64,000 nucleotides of DNA, taken from the NCBI RefSeq assembly GCF_000418325.1, contig NC_021658.1, positions 9,996,001 to 10,060,000 on the forward strand, given 5' to 3'. This document shows, in pieces, positions 9,140-18,758 of this stretch. The notes under the pieces are model-generated. The model was not told the DNA's origin, did not search any database, and saw only the letters and a list, made by a program, of their open reading frames with translations. The position numbers and the translations under genes are program-made. Source of the stretch: Sorangium cellulosum So0157-2. GTDB lineage: Bacteria > Myxococcota_A > Polyangia > Polyangiales > Polyangiaceae. The first letter of the stretch is position 1, and every line of letters starts with the position of its first letter.

Positions 9140-9991
9140 TTACTTCGCCGCCTTCTTCTTGGGCGCCGCCTTGCTGGCGGCCGCCTTCTTCGTCGCGGCC
9201 GGCTTCTTCGCCGCGGCTTTCTTGGGCGCCGCTTGCTTCGCGGCCGGCTTCTTCGCCGCGGCGGTCTTCTGCGCCGCCGGCTTCGCGGCGGTCTTCTTCG
9301 CGGCGGTCTTCTTCGCGGCGGTCTTCTTTGCGGCGGTCTTCTTTGCGGCCGGCTTCTTCGCCGCGGCGGTCTTCTTCGCCGCCGGCTTCGCGGCCGCCTT
9401 CTTCGCAGCCGGCTTCGCCGCGGTCTTCTTCGCGGCGGACGTCTTCGGGGCCGCCCTGCCCGTCGCGGCGCCGTTCGCCGCGGGCCTCTTCGCCCCCGTC
9501 GCGCGCTCTCCGGACGGCTGCTCCTCCTCGCGCTCTTCACCAGCTGCGCTCGGCTGGCCCTTGCTGCCGTTCGCGTCGGGCAGCGGCTTCGCGTAGCGCG
9601 CGAGCGTCTCGCGCACCCGCGCGTCGAGGTCGGCGAAATCGAACGGCTTGTTCAGCCAGGCGTCGGCGGCGAAGAGCGGCGACGTCATCTCGTTCAGGTT
9701 CTCGCCGATCCCGGTGAGCATGATGACGCCGGTGCTCGCGAACGGCCGGCCGTCGGACGTGTCGCTCTTCAGCCGCTTGCAGATCTCCCAGCCGCTCATG
9801 CCGGGCATCATCACGTCGAGGATCACGAGGTCCGGCTGGTGCTCGCGCGCGAGATCCCAGGCGGCGTCGCCCTCGGAGGCCTCGATCACGGAGAAGCCCA
9901 GGTTCCTCAGGTGGCGCGCAACGAGGCTCAACATCGCCGGTTCGTCTTCGGCCACCAGCACACGGGGCGGCGTCATGCTCGCGGAAGGCAT
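9140..9991 (-). CDS. Response regulator receiver domain fused to a histone H1-like Lys/Ala tail
   Basis: A 283-residue protein in two parts. Residues 10-125 form a complete CheY-like receiver: acidic pair E15/D16, phosphoacceptor D59 in VILDVMMPG, T92, and K114 in LNKPF. After a linker, residues about 163-283 are almost only Lys, Ala, Pro and Thr in KKTAA, KPAA and KKPAA repeats, as in histone H1 C-terminal tails and AlgP-like proteins. There is no helix-turn-helix or other output domain, so the tail is probably the output, binding DNA without sequence specificity. ATG codons at 9991 and 9976 are both possible. A weak promoter TTGACC-N17-TCTCAT (10003-10031) would favour the inner one. No sensor kinase is adjacent. 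Confidence 0.85.
   Translation of the reverse strand: MPSASMTPPRVLVAEDEPAMLSLVARHLRNLGFSVIEASEGDAAWDLAREHQPDLVILDVMMPGMSGWEICKRLKSDTSDGRPFASTGVIMLTGIGENLNEMTSPLFAADAWLNKPFDFADLDARVRETLARYAKPLPDANGSKGQPSAAGEEREEEQPSGERATGAKRPAANGAATGRAAPKTSAAKKTAAKPAAKKAAAKPAAKKTAAAKKPAAKKTAAKKTAAKKTAAKKTAAKPAAQKTAAAKKPAAKQAAPKKAAAKKPAATKKAAASKAAPKKKAAK
9143..9480 (-). repeat. Degenerate tandem repeat array encoding the KKTAA/KPAA tail
   Basis: The region is built of short units of 15 bases and multiples of it. The clearest run is about 9284-9345, with four successive copies encoding KKTAA that differ only by C/T at one position. Its regularity suggests growth by slippage and that copy number may vary between strains. 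Confidence 0.8.
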
Positions 9992-10111
9992 CGTGGATGC
10001 GGATGAGAGTACGTGCGCGCGGACCGGTCAAGAGAGAACGAGCCCGCGGGGACGCGACGCGCGCTCGGAGCCGCCCTCCCGCGGCGACCCCGAGCGACGG
10101 CGAGACCGCGA

Positions 10112-10777
10112 TCACGCCGCTCGCGCGAGGGCGATCTTTTCCGTCTGTCCCGCCGCGTAGAAGCGCCGCAGCGCGGCGAGCAGCTCGGCGTACCGGCCCC
10201 GGCGAGCAAACTCGGCCTCCAGCCGGCCCACGAACCGCGCCGCCAGGTCGTTCGCGATCCGGTAGCGATCCCCGGTCTCGGTGCCCGGCGGATCCATGAA
10301 GGAGACGCGCTCGAACAGGTGGGCGCGGATCCGCGCGGCGCGCTCGGGCTCGAAGCGCGCTGGCCCCGGCGGCGCGGCCTCGCCGCGGCGCCGGAGCGGC
10401 GGGCCCGGGAGCTCGACCTCCTCGGCCAGGCCGCCGTGGACGAGCAGCACGTACTTGTCCACCTCGGCCTGGAGCTCGAGCTCGAGCTGGGTCGCCGGGA
10501 GCTCCCTGCGCGCCCGCTCGGCCACATAGAGGAAGTGGCTCACCCCCTCGACGATCTGGCAGATCTCGTCGAACGTCCCCTCCCGCCCGCGCGAGATCGC
10601 GCGGCGGGGCAGGTGCAGCGCCACCTCGATGTCCCCATCCGCGTGCCGGATCAGCAGCGCCTCGCGGGCGCCGCCGTCCGTCGGCCGGATGAAATCGTCG
10701 ACGGCGGGGGCTTCGTCGAGCGCGTAGGTGCGCGCGAGGTGCTGCTGGATCCGGGCGGGGAAGGTCGCGCTCCGCAT
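10112..10777 (-). CDS. Hypothetical protein, second gene of a coupled pair
   Basis: A 221-residue soluble protein of no recognised family. It is mixed alpha/beta in character, with DGDIEVALHLPRRA and an acidic helix ending VEGVSHFLYVAERARR, and a helical C-terminal third (FVGRLEAEFARRGRYAELL). It has no signal peptide or membrane helix. Its ATG overlaps the stop of the gene at 10777-11382 by one base (TGATG), so the two are made together and probably act together. Confidence 0.7.
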   Translation of the reverse strand: MRSATFPARIQQHLARTYALDEAPAVDDFIRPTDGGAREALLIRHADGDIEVALHLPRRAISRGREGTFDEICQIVEGVSHFLYVAERARRELPATQLELELQAEVDKYVLLVHGGLAEEVELPGPPLRRRGEAAPPGPARFEPERAARIRAHLFERVSFMDPPGTETGDRYRIANDLAARFVGRLEAEFARRGRYAELLAALRRFYAAGQTEKIALARAA

Positions 10778-11382
10778 CAGTTGAGCCCGCCCGTGCCGCG
10801 GCTCGGCACGAGCCCGCGCGCCCCGAGCTCCTCGGCGAGCCGGCTGGAGCCGGTGCGGATCCAGCGCTCGTACAGCCGCAGCACCGAGCGCTCATCCCGA
10901 GCGCCGGACGCGAGCGTGCCGTCGGCCACATCGTTCAAGACGCTCACGAAGCGCTCGAACTTCTCGGCCATCTCCGCGAGGACGTCGGGGCCCTGGCCGC
11001 CGCGCGCATTGAGGCGCAGCATCGCGGCGGCGTGGTGGTAGGCTGTCGACCCGACCCCGACCACGTAGCCTCGATCGATGCCCTTGAGCTCGATGTGGCC
11101 GCCGAAGAAGCCGACCACGTAGAGGACGCCGTCGCCGAGGTTGCGCAGCCGCCGGAAGCGTTCGGCGCCGGAGGCCTCCAGGGCGTCGCGCAGGAGAAAG
11201 GTCAGGGGCTGGTTGAAGGTGGACTCGGCGTGCTCGTCCGGGTGAGCGAAGGCACAAAGCAGACCGACCAGGTAACTCGACGCCGCCTCGGTCGCGGCGA
11301 CGTTCCGAACTCGGAGCGCCTCGTCCACAACCTCCTGGAAGTAGCGGGTCATGCTCGGGGACACAGAGATCGCTTGGCTCAC
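10777..11382 (-). CDS. Hypothetical protein, first gene of a coupled pair
   Basis: A 201-residue soluble, mostly helical protein of no recognised family. Notable segments are YFQEVVDEALRVR at the N-terminus, LGDGVLYVVGFFGGHIELKG in the middle and an Arg/Glu-rich C-terminus. The GTG start at 11382 is backed by GAGGTG five bases upstream; the internal ATG eleven codons later has no such site. It is transcribed away from groES, so the 450-base gap up to 11835 also holds its promoter. Confidence 0.7.
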   Translation of the reverse strand: MSQAISVSPSMTRYFQEVVDEALRVRNVAATEAASSYLVGLLCAFAHPDEHAESTFNQPLTFLLRDALEASGAERFRRLRNLGDGVLYVVGFFGGHIELKGIDRGYVVGVGSTAYHHAAAMLRLNARGGQGPDVLAEMAEKFERFVSVLNDVADGTLASGARDERSVLRLYERWIRTGSSRLAEELGARGLVPSRGTGGLN

Positions 11383-11660
11383 AGGGGCACCTCACTTGCG
11401 CGGGCACCCTGGATACCGACGTAACCCGGGCCACCACGCGCTCAGGTCAACCAGACACGTCCTGTCGGCCTCCCTCGGGCAGGAGACCGTGAGGGCGTCG
11501 CGTCACGGTGCTGCCGCAGTTCCGCCCTCATACGCTCACTTTAGCCGAGGGACCTGGCCAAGCCCAGCCGTACGCCCCGCGCCTTCCCCTGCAATCTCCA
11601 GGACTTACAGCCACCCGGGCGCCTGGCTGCCAGCGCGTGAAATGCCGGGCTGGCCCGCGC
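11383..11660. other. Intergenic region between the hypothetical pair and the groES promoter
   Basis: These 278 bases lie between divergent genes. Apart from the ribosome site of the minus-strand gene (GAGGTG, about 11388-11393), I see no gene, repeat or clear promoter. Short open frames here do not look coding. Confidence 0.4.
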
Positions 11661-11688
11661 TTGACACCCTGGAGGGGGTGGCTATCTT
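11661..11688 (+). promoter_or_regulatory. Sigma70-type promoter of groESL
   Basis: TTGACA (11661-11666, perfect consensus) is followed by a 16-base spacer and TATCTT (11683-11688). Transcription would start near 11695, immediately before the CIRCE inverted repeat, the classic arrangement for HrcA repression. The leader to groES is about 140 bases. Confidence 0.8.
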
Positions 11689-11698
11689 CGGCGCGCCC

Positions 11699-11727
11699 GC
11701 TAGCACTCCCCTGAGGTGAGTGCTAGC
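11699..11727 (+). promoter_or_regulatory. CIRCE operator (HrcA binding site)
   Basis: A perfect inverted repeat with ten-base arms GCTAGCACTC and GAGTGCTAGC around a nine-base loop. The CIRCE consensus is TTAGCACTC-N9-GAGTGCTAA; only the outermost bases differ, and they differ symmetrically, so the palindrome is kept. It lies at the predicted transcription start of groESL. HrcA repression with release on heat shock is expected from established knowledge; hrcA itself is not in the window. Confidence 0.93.
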
Positions 11728-11835
11728 AAAGTGCCCAGACTGCAATCGTATGGGACCTTGCGGCTGCTCAGGCAGGCCGTCTGGGTCCTGCCGTCTCGTG
11801 GGACGCGGCCGCTCGTCCCCGGAGGATTTGCAAAG

Positions 11836-12126
11836 ATGAAGATTCGACCGCTCCAGGACCGCGTGATCGTTCAGCGCGTGAAGGAAGAAGAGAAGACCAA
11901 GGGGGGTCTCTACATCCCGGACACCGCGAAGGAGAAGCCGATCGAGGGCACGGTCATCGCCGTCGGCAACGGCAAGGTCGGCGAGGACGGTACCGTGCGG
12001 AAGCTCGACGTCAAGGAGGGCGATCGCGTCCTCTTCGGCAAGTACTCGGGTACCGAGGTGAAGATCGACGGCGAGGAGCACCTCATCCTCCGCGAGGACG
12101 ACATCCTCGGCGTGATCGAGAAGTGA
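11836..12126 (+). CDS. groES: Co-chaperonin GroES
   Basis: A 96-residue GroES of normal length, starting MKIRPLQDRVIV, with the mobile loop EEKTKGGLYIPDTAKEKP and the conserved GDRVLFGKYSG and EEHLILREDDILGVIE. The ATG at 11836 has GGAGG ten bases upstream; the frame stays open further upstream but that part is leader sequence containing the operator. GroES caps the GroEL ring during ATP-driven folding in the cytoplasm. It is followed after 33 bases by groEL and controlled by the promoter and CIRCE element upstream. Confidence 0.98.
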   Translation: MKIRPLQDRVIVQRVKEEEKTKGGLYIPDTAKEKPIEGTVIAVGNGKVGEDGTVRKLDVKEGDRVLFGKYSGTEVKIDGEEHLILREDDILGVIEK

Positions 12127-12159
12127 CGCGGGCGATAGCAGGAACTTAGGAGAGACACC

Positions 12160-13788
<1,629 letters not shown>

Positions 13789-13820
13789 TCGCGGCGCGGG
13801 CAGCTAAGCCCGTCGGGTGA

Positions 13821-13860
13821 GGGCCGGCTTCCTCCTGGGGAAGTCGGCCCTTCTCCATTT
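13821..13860 (+). terminator. Rho-independent terminator of groESL
   Basis: Twelve-base arms GGGCCGGCTTCC and GGAAGTCGGCCC (one G-T pair) close a six-base loop, followed by the T-rich TTCTCCATTT. It lies 33 bases after the groEL stop. Confidence 0.8.
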
Positions 13861-13908
13861 CGACTTTCGGCAGGCCGCGACGCGTGATCTGATCCGCGCA
13901 GGTTCGCG

Positions 13909-14442
13909 ATGAGCACCCTGACTACCGAGCGCCTTGAGCTGACCCCGGTCTCGCTGCCCCTGCTCGAGGCGGTCATCCGCGGAGATCGCCTGGAGGCCGA
14001 GGCGATCTCCGGCGCGCGCTTCCCCGACGCCTGGCCCGGGCGCGCGCTCGTCGAGCGCGCCTTCAGCTCGCCGCTCGACCGGCTGCGCGACGATCCGGAG
14101 GCCTTCCTGTGGGGCACGCGGCTGATGGTGACGCGCGGGCAGGAGGAGCGCGTCGTCGTGGGCAGCGTGGTGCTGAACGGCCGGCCCGACGAGACCGGCA
14201 CCGTGGAGATCGGCTACGGCGTCGAGGGGAGGTCCCAGGGCCAGGGCTACGCGACCGAGGGGTCGCGCGCCGTCCTGCACTGGACGCTGCAGCAGGCGAG
14301 CGTGCGGCGCGTGATCGCCACCACGCCGGCCTGGCACCGCGCGTCGCTCCGGGTGATCGAGAAGCTCGGGATGCGCGCCGCCGGGACGCTCGACCACGCC
14401 CTCCTGGGCGAGCTGCTCGTCTTCGAACGCTCCCGCGAGTAG
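13909..14442 (+). CDS. GNAT family N-acetyltransferase (RimJ/RimL type)
   Basis: A 177-residue acetyltransferase. It opens with TERLELTPVS, typical of the RimJ/RimL branch. The acetyl-CoA pyrophosphate loop is SQGQGYATEG at about residues 109-118, after the strand GTVEIGYGVEG. Late motif B is ASLRVIEKLGMR. It probably acetylates the N-terminus of a protein or a small amine; the substrate cannot be read from sequence. It is a single gene between the groEL terminator and a convergent methyltransferase. Confidence 0.9.
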   Translation: MSTLTTERLELTPVSLPLLEAVIRGDRLEAEAISGARFPDAWPGRALVERAFSSPLDRLRDDPEAFLWGTRLMVTRGQEERVVVGSVVLNGRPDETGTVEIGYGVEGRSQGQGYATEGSRAVLHWTLQQASVRRVIATTPAWHRASLRVIEKLGMRAAGTLDHALLGELLVFERSRE

Positions 14443-14479
14443 CGGCCCCTCGCGCGCGGCGGGCCCGCGGAAGCGCGCC

Positions 14480-15007
14480 TCAGGCCCCGGCGCGGCCGAC
14501 GCCGCCGCGCGGGTCGCGGCGCCGAGCCCACTCGCACATCGTCATGCCCGCGGCGATCGCCACCGGGTACGAGTGGTTGATCCCGTACATGGGGATCGCG
14601 ATCACGTCCTCGCACGCGTCGAGCAGCGCCGGCGGCAGCCCGTCGTCCTCGCTGCCGAAGAGGAAGACGAGCCCGCGGGGAAACGGCGCCTCCCAGAGGG
14701 TCCGCCGCGCGTGGTCGCGCTCGACGCCGATGAGGGGACGGCCGCGCGCCGCCTCGAGGAAGGCCGCCTCGTCGGGGCACTCGACGAGGGTCTCGTACTT
14801 CTGCATGCCCATCGAGGCGCGCTCGTAATAGGGCTCGGTCCCGATCAGGAAGATCTCGCGCACCAGGAAGGAGTGCGCGACGCGGATGATGGCGCCGATG
14901 TTGAACGGGTTCTTCGCGCGGCACACGGCGATCGAGAAATCGTTCCGCAGGGGGGCGAGCTCCTCGCGGATCTCCTGGGTGGTGAGCCCGAACGGCGGGA
15001 TCTTCAC
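14480..15007 (-). CDS. TrmH/SpoU family RNA 2'-O-methyltransferase
   Basis: A 175-residue SPOUT methyltransferase consisting of the catalytic knot domain only. Motif 1 is NPFNIGAIIRVAHSF, motif 2 LVFLFGSEDDGLP and motif 3 IPMYGINHSYPVAIAAGM. Motif 3 is less canonical than the usual SLNVSVA, having SYPVAIA instead. It probably methylates a ribose in tRNA or rRNA using S-adenosylmethionine; the target is not known. It starts 15 bases after the stop of the C2-PDZ lipoprotein gene and is probably co-transcribed with it. Confidence 0.88.
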   Translation of the reverse strand: MKIPPFGLTTQEIREELAPLRNDFSIAVCRAKNPFNIGAIIRVAHSFLVREIFLIGTEPYYERASMGMQKYETLVECPDEAAFLEAARGRPLIGVERDHARRTLWEAPFPRGLVFLFGSEDDGLPPALLDACEDVIAIPMYGINHSYPVAIAAGMTMCEWARRRDPRGGVGRAGA

Positions 15008-15022
15008 GGCGCGCTGGCTTCC

Positions 15023-15880
15023 TTACTCGGCGGCAGCGAAGCGATCGAACAGCGGATAGATGGGGCCCTCGTGGAGCCTGAGCTGCTCGGTGGCGCCCGT
15101 CGCGTGCTTGACCAGGAGCACGAGACCGGCGCGCGGCGCGGCGTCGAACGCGCCCCGGATCGCGGCGACGGACAGGCGTCGCACGGGCCGCCCCGCGATC
15201 TCGAGCACCTCGTCGCCCTTGCGGAGCCCGGCGCGCTCGGCGGGCCCGCCCTCCACGGTCCGCGAGATGAACGCGGAGCCCGAGTGCAGCTCGTACCAGA
15301 AGCCGAGGCCGAGCTTGGCGTGGGCCGGCTCGAACGCCAGCGTGAGCCAGCCGCCCCCGTCGAGATCGACCTCGATCTCCCCGGCGGCGCGCTGCGTGTC
15401 GGTCGGGCGGCCGATGTCGCGCACCCCGATCGGCTTGTCGACGAGGGCGTCCGACTCCCAGACCTCCACGCGGAGCCGATCCTCGGGCGAGACGTGGAAG
15501 TTTCCGCTCGGGCCGTCGGGCCACGTCGGGTCGACGGTGTCCTCCTGCACCTTGGTCCGGAAGATCTCCTCGCCGTTGACCAGGACGCGGGCATACGGGT
15601 CGGGGAGGCCTCCCGCCTCGGGATCCCAGGCTCGGCCGTCCCGCGTGCGCTCCGGGATCCTCGCCCGGACGACCTTGAGCCACCGGACGTCCTCAGGCGG
15701 GGGCGGGTGCAGCTCCTGCTCTGGCGGGGGCTCGCGGAGCCGGGTCGCGAGCTCCGGATAGAGGAACGAGCAGCCCCCCGCGGCGAGCAGGACGCCCCCT
15801 GCGGCGAGCAGCTTGCCCCCTGCGGCGAGCAGCTTGGACAACGCAGGCGTGCAGAGCGAGCGAGGCTTTCGGAGGGCCAC
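15023..15880 (-). CDS. Lipoprotein with C2-like and PDZ domains
   Basis: About 285 residues from the GTG at 15880; a TTG at 15919 is also in frame. The signal peptide is KPRSLCTPALSKLL followed by a threefold repeat LLAAGG(K/V) and a lipobox ending AGGC. A C2-like domain follows (LPDPYARVLVNGEEIFRTKV, then DTVDPTWPDG and VEVWESDALVDKPIG), recalling eukaryotic-type calcium/lipid-binding C2 folds. A PDZ domain (SRTVEGGPAERAGLRKGDEV) completes it. It is probably anchored in an envelope membrane with both domains in the periplasm. The C2-PDZ pairing is rare in bacteria. The substrate or partner is unknown. Confidence 0.75.
   Translation of the reverse strand: MALRKPRSLCTPALSKLLAAGGKLLAAGGVLLAAGGCSFLYPELATRLREPPPEQELHPPPPEDVRWLKVVRARIPERTRDGRAWDPEAGGLPDPYARVLVNGEEIFRTKVQEDTVDPTWPDGPSGNFHVSPEDRLRVEVWESDALVDKPIGVRDIGRPTDTQRAAGEIEVDLDGGGWLTLAFEPAHAKLGLGFWYELHSGSAFISRTVEGGPAERAGLRKGDEVLEIAGRPVRRLSVAAIRGAFDAAPRAGLVLLVKHATGATEQLRLHEGPIYPLFDRFAAAE
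15774..15836 (-). repeat. Three 21-base tandem repeats inside a signal peptide
   Basis: Two identical 21-base units (15795-15815 and 15816-15836) and a diverged third (15774-15794) encode LLAAGGK/LLAAGGV/LLAAGGC in the hydrophobic core of the lipoprotein signal peptide. The repeat keeps the reading frame, so copy number would change only signal peptide length. Confidence 0.9.
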
Positions 15881-15944
15881 GATGGCGCCATTTTTGGCCG
15901 GAGCCGGCGTCAGCCGCAACTAAACCGTGCTATTTCCGGCTCCC

Positions 15945-17285
15945 ATGCAGGACTCGCCCGTGATCGCTACCAGCGACCTCAGCGCGCACGTCGACAGCAA
16001 GGTCGTGCTCCGCGGATGGCTCTACCACAAGCGCTCGAGCGGCAAGCTCCACTTCCTCGAGCTGCGCGACGGCTTCGGCACCGTCCAGTGCGTGATGGCG
16101 AAGAGCGACGTCGGCGACGAGGTCTTCGCGGCCGCCGACAAGGTCACCCAGGAGAGCGTGATCGAGGTCACCGGCCAGGTGAAGGCGCACCCGAAGCGCG
16201 CCGGGGTGTTCGAGGTCGTCGCGTCCGGCTTCCGCCTGCTCGGCCCCACCACGGGCGACTACCCCATCTCCCCCAAGGAGCACGGGACCGATTTCCTCAT
16301 GGATCACCGCCACCTCTGGCTGCGCTCGAGGCGGCAGCACGCGATCTTGCGCGTGCGTCACACCATCATCCAGGCCATCCGCGACTTCTTCGACGGGCGG
16401 GGGTTCACGCTCGTCGACGCGCCCATCTTCACGCCGAACGCGTGCGAGGGGACGAGCACGCTGTTCCAGACCGACTACCACGGCGACCCGGCTTACCTCA
16501 CCCAGTCCGGCCAGCTCTACATGGAGGCGGCGGCCGCCGCGTTCGGGAAGGCGTACTGCTTCGGGCCCACGTTCCGCGCGGAGAAGTCGAAGACCCGCCG
16601 CCACCTGGCCGAGTTCTGGATGGTCGAGCCCGAGGTCGCGTTCATGGACCTCGAGGGCGACATGGACCTCGCGGAGGACTTCCTCTGCTTCATCGTCGAG
16701 CGCGTCCTCGAGCGGCGCCGGCCCGAGCTCGCCGTGCTCGAGCGCGACGTCACGAAGCTGGAGGCCGTCAAGAAGCCGTTCCCGCGCATCCGTTATGACG
16801 AGGCCGTCGCCATCCTGAACGAGGCGCGCGCGGAGAAACGCAAGACGGCTGGAGAGGCTGGAGTTCCTGATTTTCCCTGGGGAGAGGATCTCGGCGGTGA
16901 GGACGAGACGATCATCTCCAGCCGGTACGATCGCCCCGTCATGATCCACCGCTATCCGGCCGAGGTGAAAGCCTTCTACATGAAGCGCGATCCGACGGAC
17001 GGCCGGCTCGCCCTCTGCGTCGATGTCCTGGCGCCGGAGGGCTACGGTGAGGTGATCGGGGGCGGGCAGCGCGAGGACGATCTCGCCACACTCGAGCGGG
17101 CAATCGAGGCGCACAAGCTGCCCCCCGAGGCGTTCAGCTGGTACCTGGATCTGCGCCGGTATGGCACCTTCCCGCATGCGGGCTTCGGGCTGGGTGTCGA
17201 GCGGAGCGTCGCCTGGATCTGCGGTCTGCCCCACGTGCGCGAGACCATCCCGTTCCCGCGGATGCTGAATCGGCTCTCGCCGTAG
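15945..17285 (+). CDS. asnS: Asparaginyl-tRNA synthetase
   Basis: A 446-residue class IIb aminoacyl-tRNA synthetase. The N-terminal OB fold binds the anticodon (VVLRGWLYHKRSSGKLHFLE). In the catalytic domain, motif 2 is FRAEKSKTRRHLAEFWM, with the Asn-specific MVEPEVAF following, and motif 3 is GFGLGVERSVAWICGL. I chose the ATG at 15945 over a GTG 18 bases upstream because it gives the usual family start. It charges tRNA-Asn in the cytoplasm, implying direct Asn-tRNA formation. It is divergent from the C2-PDZ lipoprotein gene. Confidence 0.96.
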   Translation: MQDSPVIATSDLSAHVDSKVVLRGWLYHKRSSGKLHFLELRDGFGTVQCVMAKSDVGDEVFAAADKVTQESVIEVTGQVKAHPKRAGVFEVVASGFRLLGPTTGDYPISPKEHGTDFLMDHRHLWLRSRRQHAILRVRHTIIQAIRDFFDGRGFTLVDAPIFTPNACEGTSTLFQTDYHGDPAYLTQSGQLYMEAAAAAFGKAYCFGPTFRAEKSKTRRHLAEFWMVEPEVAFMDLEGDMDLAEDFLCFIVERVLERRRPELAVLERDVTKLEAVKKPFPRIRYDEAVAILNEARAEKRKTAGEAGVPDFPWGEDLGGEDETIISSRYDRPVMIHRYPAEVKAFYMKRDPTDGRLALCVDVLAPEGYGEVIGGGQREDDLATLERAIEAHKLPPEAFSWYLDLRRYGTFPHAGFGLGVERSVAWICGLPHVRETIPFPRMLNRLSP

Positions 17286-17921
17286 TGCCGCGCGTCAGAG
17301 ATCCTGCCGGGTTTTCTGGCTGCCGCGCTGTCTCACCTTCACCTCACGCGCCGCGCTGGGCCGACCTCGCCCCGCCGCGCTCTGCCCCGCAAACGTTGCG
17401 CGACCGCCGCTGTCCGCTGTGCAGCAACCGCGTGTGCCGGCCGCACGTCGCGAGGCCGGCGCGAGCTACCGGCGGGGCGGCCGAGCGCTGGAGGGCGCGC
17501 GTCACGGCGCGATGCGCCACGGCGCCGACGCGACGAGCCGACGCGCAGAAGCAGATGAGGCTCGCCGCCGCGCGGGGGTAGGAAGAGCGGGGAGGAGGAG
17601 CGGGTGGGAGCGCCCCGTGCGGGCGAGGAGCGCCGAGGAGCGCCGAGGAGCATGAGTGAGAGGTAACGCGACCAGCGACCGCCGCGACGAGCGGCGGGCA
17701 GTGTGGTCAGGCCGTGCCCGCGACGAGCGTCGCCGCTGGGGATCCGTTTTTGCTCCGCTTGCAGGGCGACTCTGTCGTATCAAGAAAGCATAGGGCGCAA
17801 CGCGCGACCCACGCTCACTCGGCCGACCGACGGAGCCACCCCTGCTTGCAGATGAGGGAGCGCTCTACCGGCGAGCCGGCCCCTGCCCCCGCCCCCCGGC
17901 CCAACTCGCGAGGACAAAGCT
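17286..17921. other. Long intergenic region with short GA-rich repeats
   Basis: These 636 bases contain no gene I can support; open frames here lack coding character and family motifs. A small direct repeat GAGGAGCGCC occurs 2.6 times at 17625-17650. The 3' part becomes less G+C-rich (near 17748-17790) and probably holds the promoter for the next operon, but no convincing -35/-10 pair is seen. I found no tRNA or hairpin terminator. Confidence 0.5.
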
Positions 17922-18758
17922 ATGGCTCGTCTCGTCGGCTTCATCGGTAACCGTCCGGATCTCGGCGCGCGTGCGATCGAGCTTGAAGACCGTGCCCTCA
18001 CGGTTCGCCGAAAGGAGGGCGTGATCCCTGGCTGGGGCGTCGGCTTCTACCAGGGAGGAGAGATTCTCCTCAAGCGCCGGCCGATCGACGATCGACCAGA
18101 GATCAGCCTGGTCGACATGACCAAGGACGTGCGCGCCGACATCCTCGTGGCGCATGTCCGGGCTGCGACCGTCGGCAGCCTGCGCACCGAGAACACGCAC
18201 CCGTTCCGCTACCGGCAGTGGCTGTTCGCCCACACGGGCACGGTCGAAGGGTTCGCCCGACTGCGGAGCCAGCTCAGCGACTCGCTGCCGCAGTTCCTCC
18301 AGCGCGACGTCCGCGGCGAGACGGACAGCGAGATCCTCTTCCACCTGTTCCTCTCGTTCCTCCACGACAGCGGCCAGCTCGATCGGCCCAACGTGGACGC
18401 GGCGAGCGCGCGGGCGGCGCTCCGGTCCTCCATCGCGCTCGTCGATCGGCTCTGCGCGGAGGAAGGAGCCGGGCCGAGCGCGATGAACATCGTGGTCACG
18501 AACCCGGAGTACCTGCTCGCGGCCCACGGCGGCACGCCGATGGCCTACCGCATTTACCAGGGCAGCGACGACATGGAGCGGCTCCTGAGCGACGGCGGCC
18601 TCGGCCGCATGCGCATGCCCGACTACGCCGCGAGCCGGCTCACGCTCGTCGCGTCGGACTTCGACGACGACCAGTGCCCCGCGGGGTGGACCCACGTCGG
18701 CGAGCGTGCGATCGTGACGTTCACGCGCGCCGATGCTCCAGCGATCGAGCCGATCTGA
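17922..18758 (+). CDS. Class II glutamine amidotransferase-like protein lacking the catalytic Cys
   Basis: A 278-residue Ntn-hydrolase-fold protein of the YafJ-like Gn-AT_II family. It shows the strand WGVGFYQGG, the VAHVRAATVG loop, the NTHPF motif and FAHTGTV, which form the glutamine-binding site. Members normally begin Met-Cys, and the Cys becomes the N-terminal nucleophile. Here the protein begins MARLVGFIG with Ala at position 2, and no other nearby Cys could substitute. The ATG is well placed: AGGAC lies about six bases upstream. It therefore probably lacks glutaminase activity and may bind a ligand or partner instead. The next gene starts inside its last 26 bases. Confidence 0.85.
   Translation: MARLVGFIGNRPDLGARAIELEDRALTVRRKEGVIPGWGVGFYQGGEILLKRRPIDDRPEISLVDMTKDVRADILVAHVRAATVGSLRTENTHPFRYRQWLFAHTGTVEGFARLRSQLSDSLPQFLQRDVRGETDSEILFHLFLSFLHDSGQLDRPNVDAASARAALRSSIALVDRLCAEEGAGPSAMNIVVTNPEYLLAAHGGTPMAYRIYQGSDDMERLLSDGGLGRMRMPDYAASRLTLVASDFDDDQCPAGWTHVGERAIVTFTRADAPAIEPI

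Noticed and set aside
17286..17921. Short open frames in the asnS downstream gap
   Set aside because: Arg/Ala-rich products, no ribosome sites or family features, overlapping in several frames.
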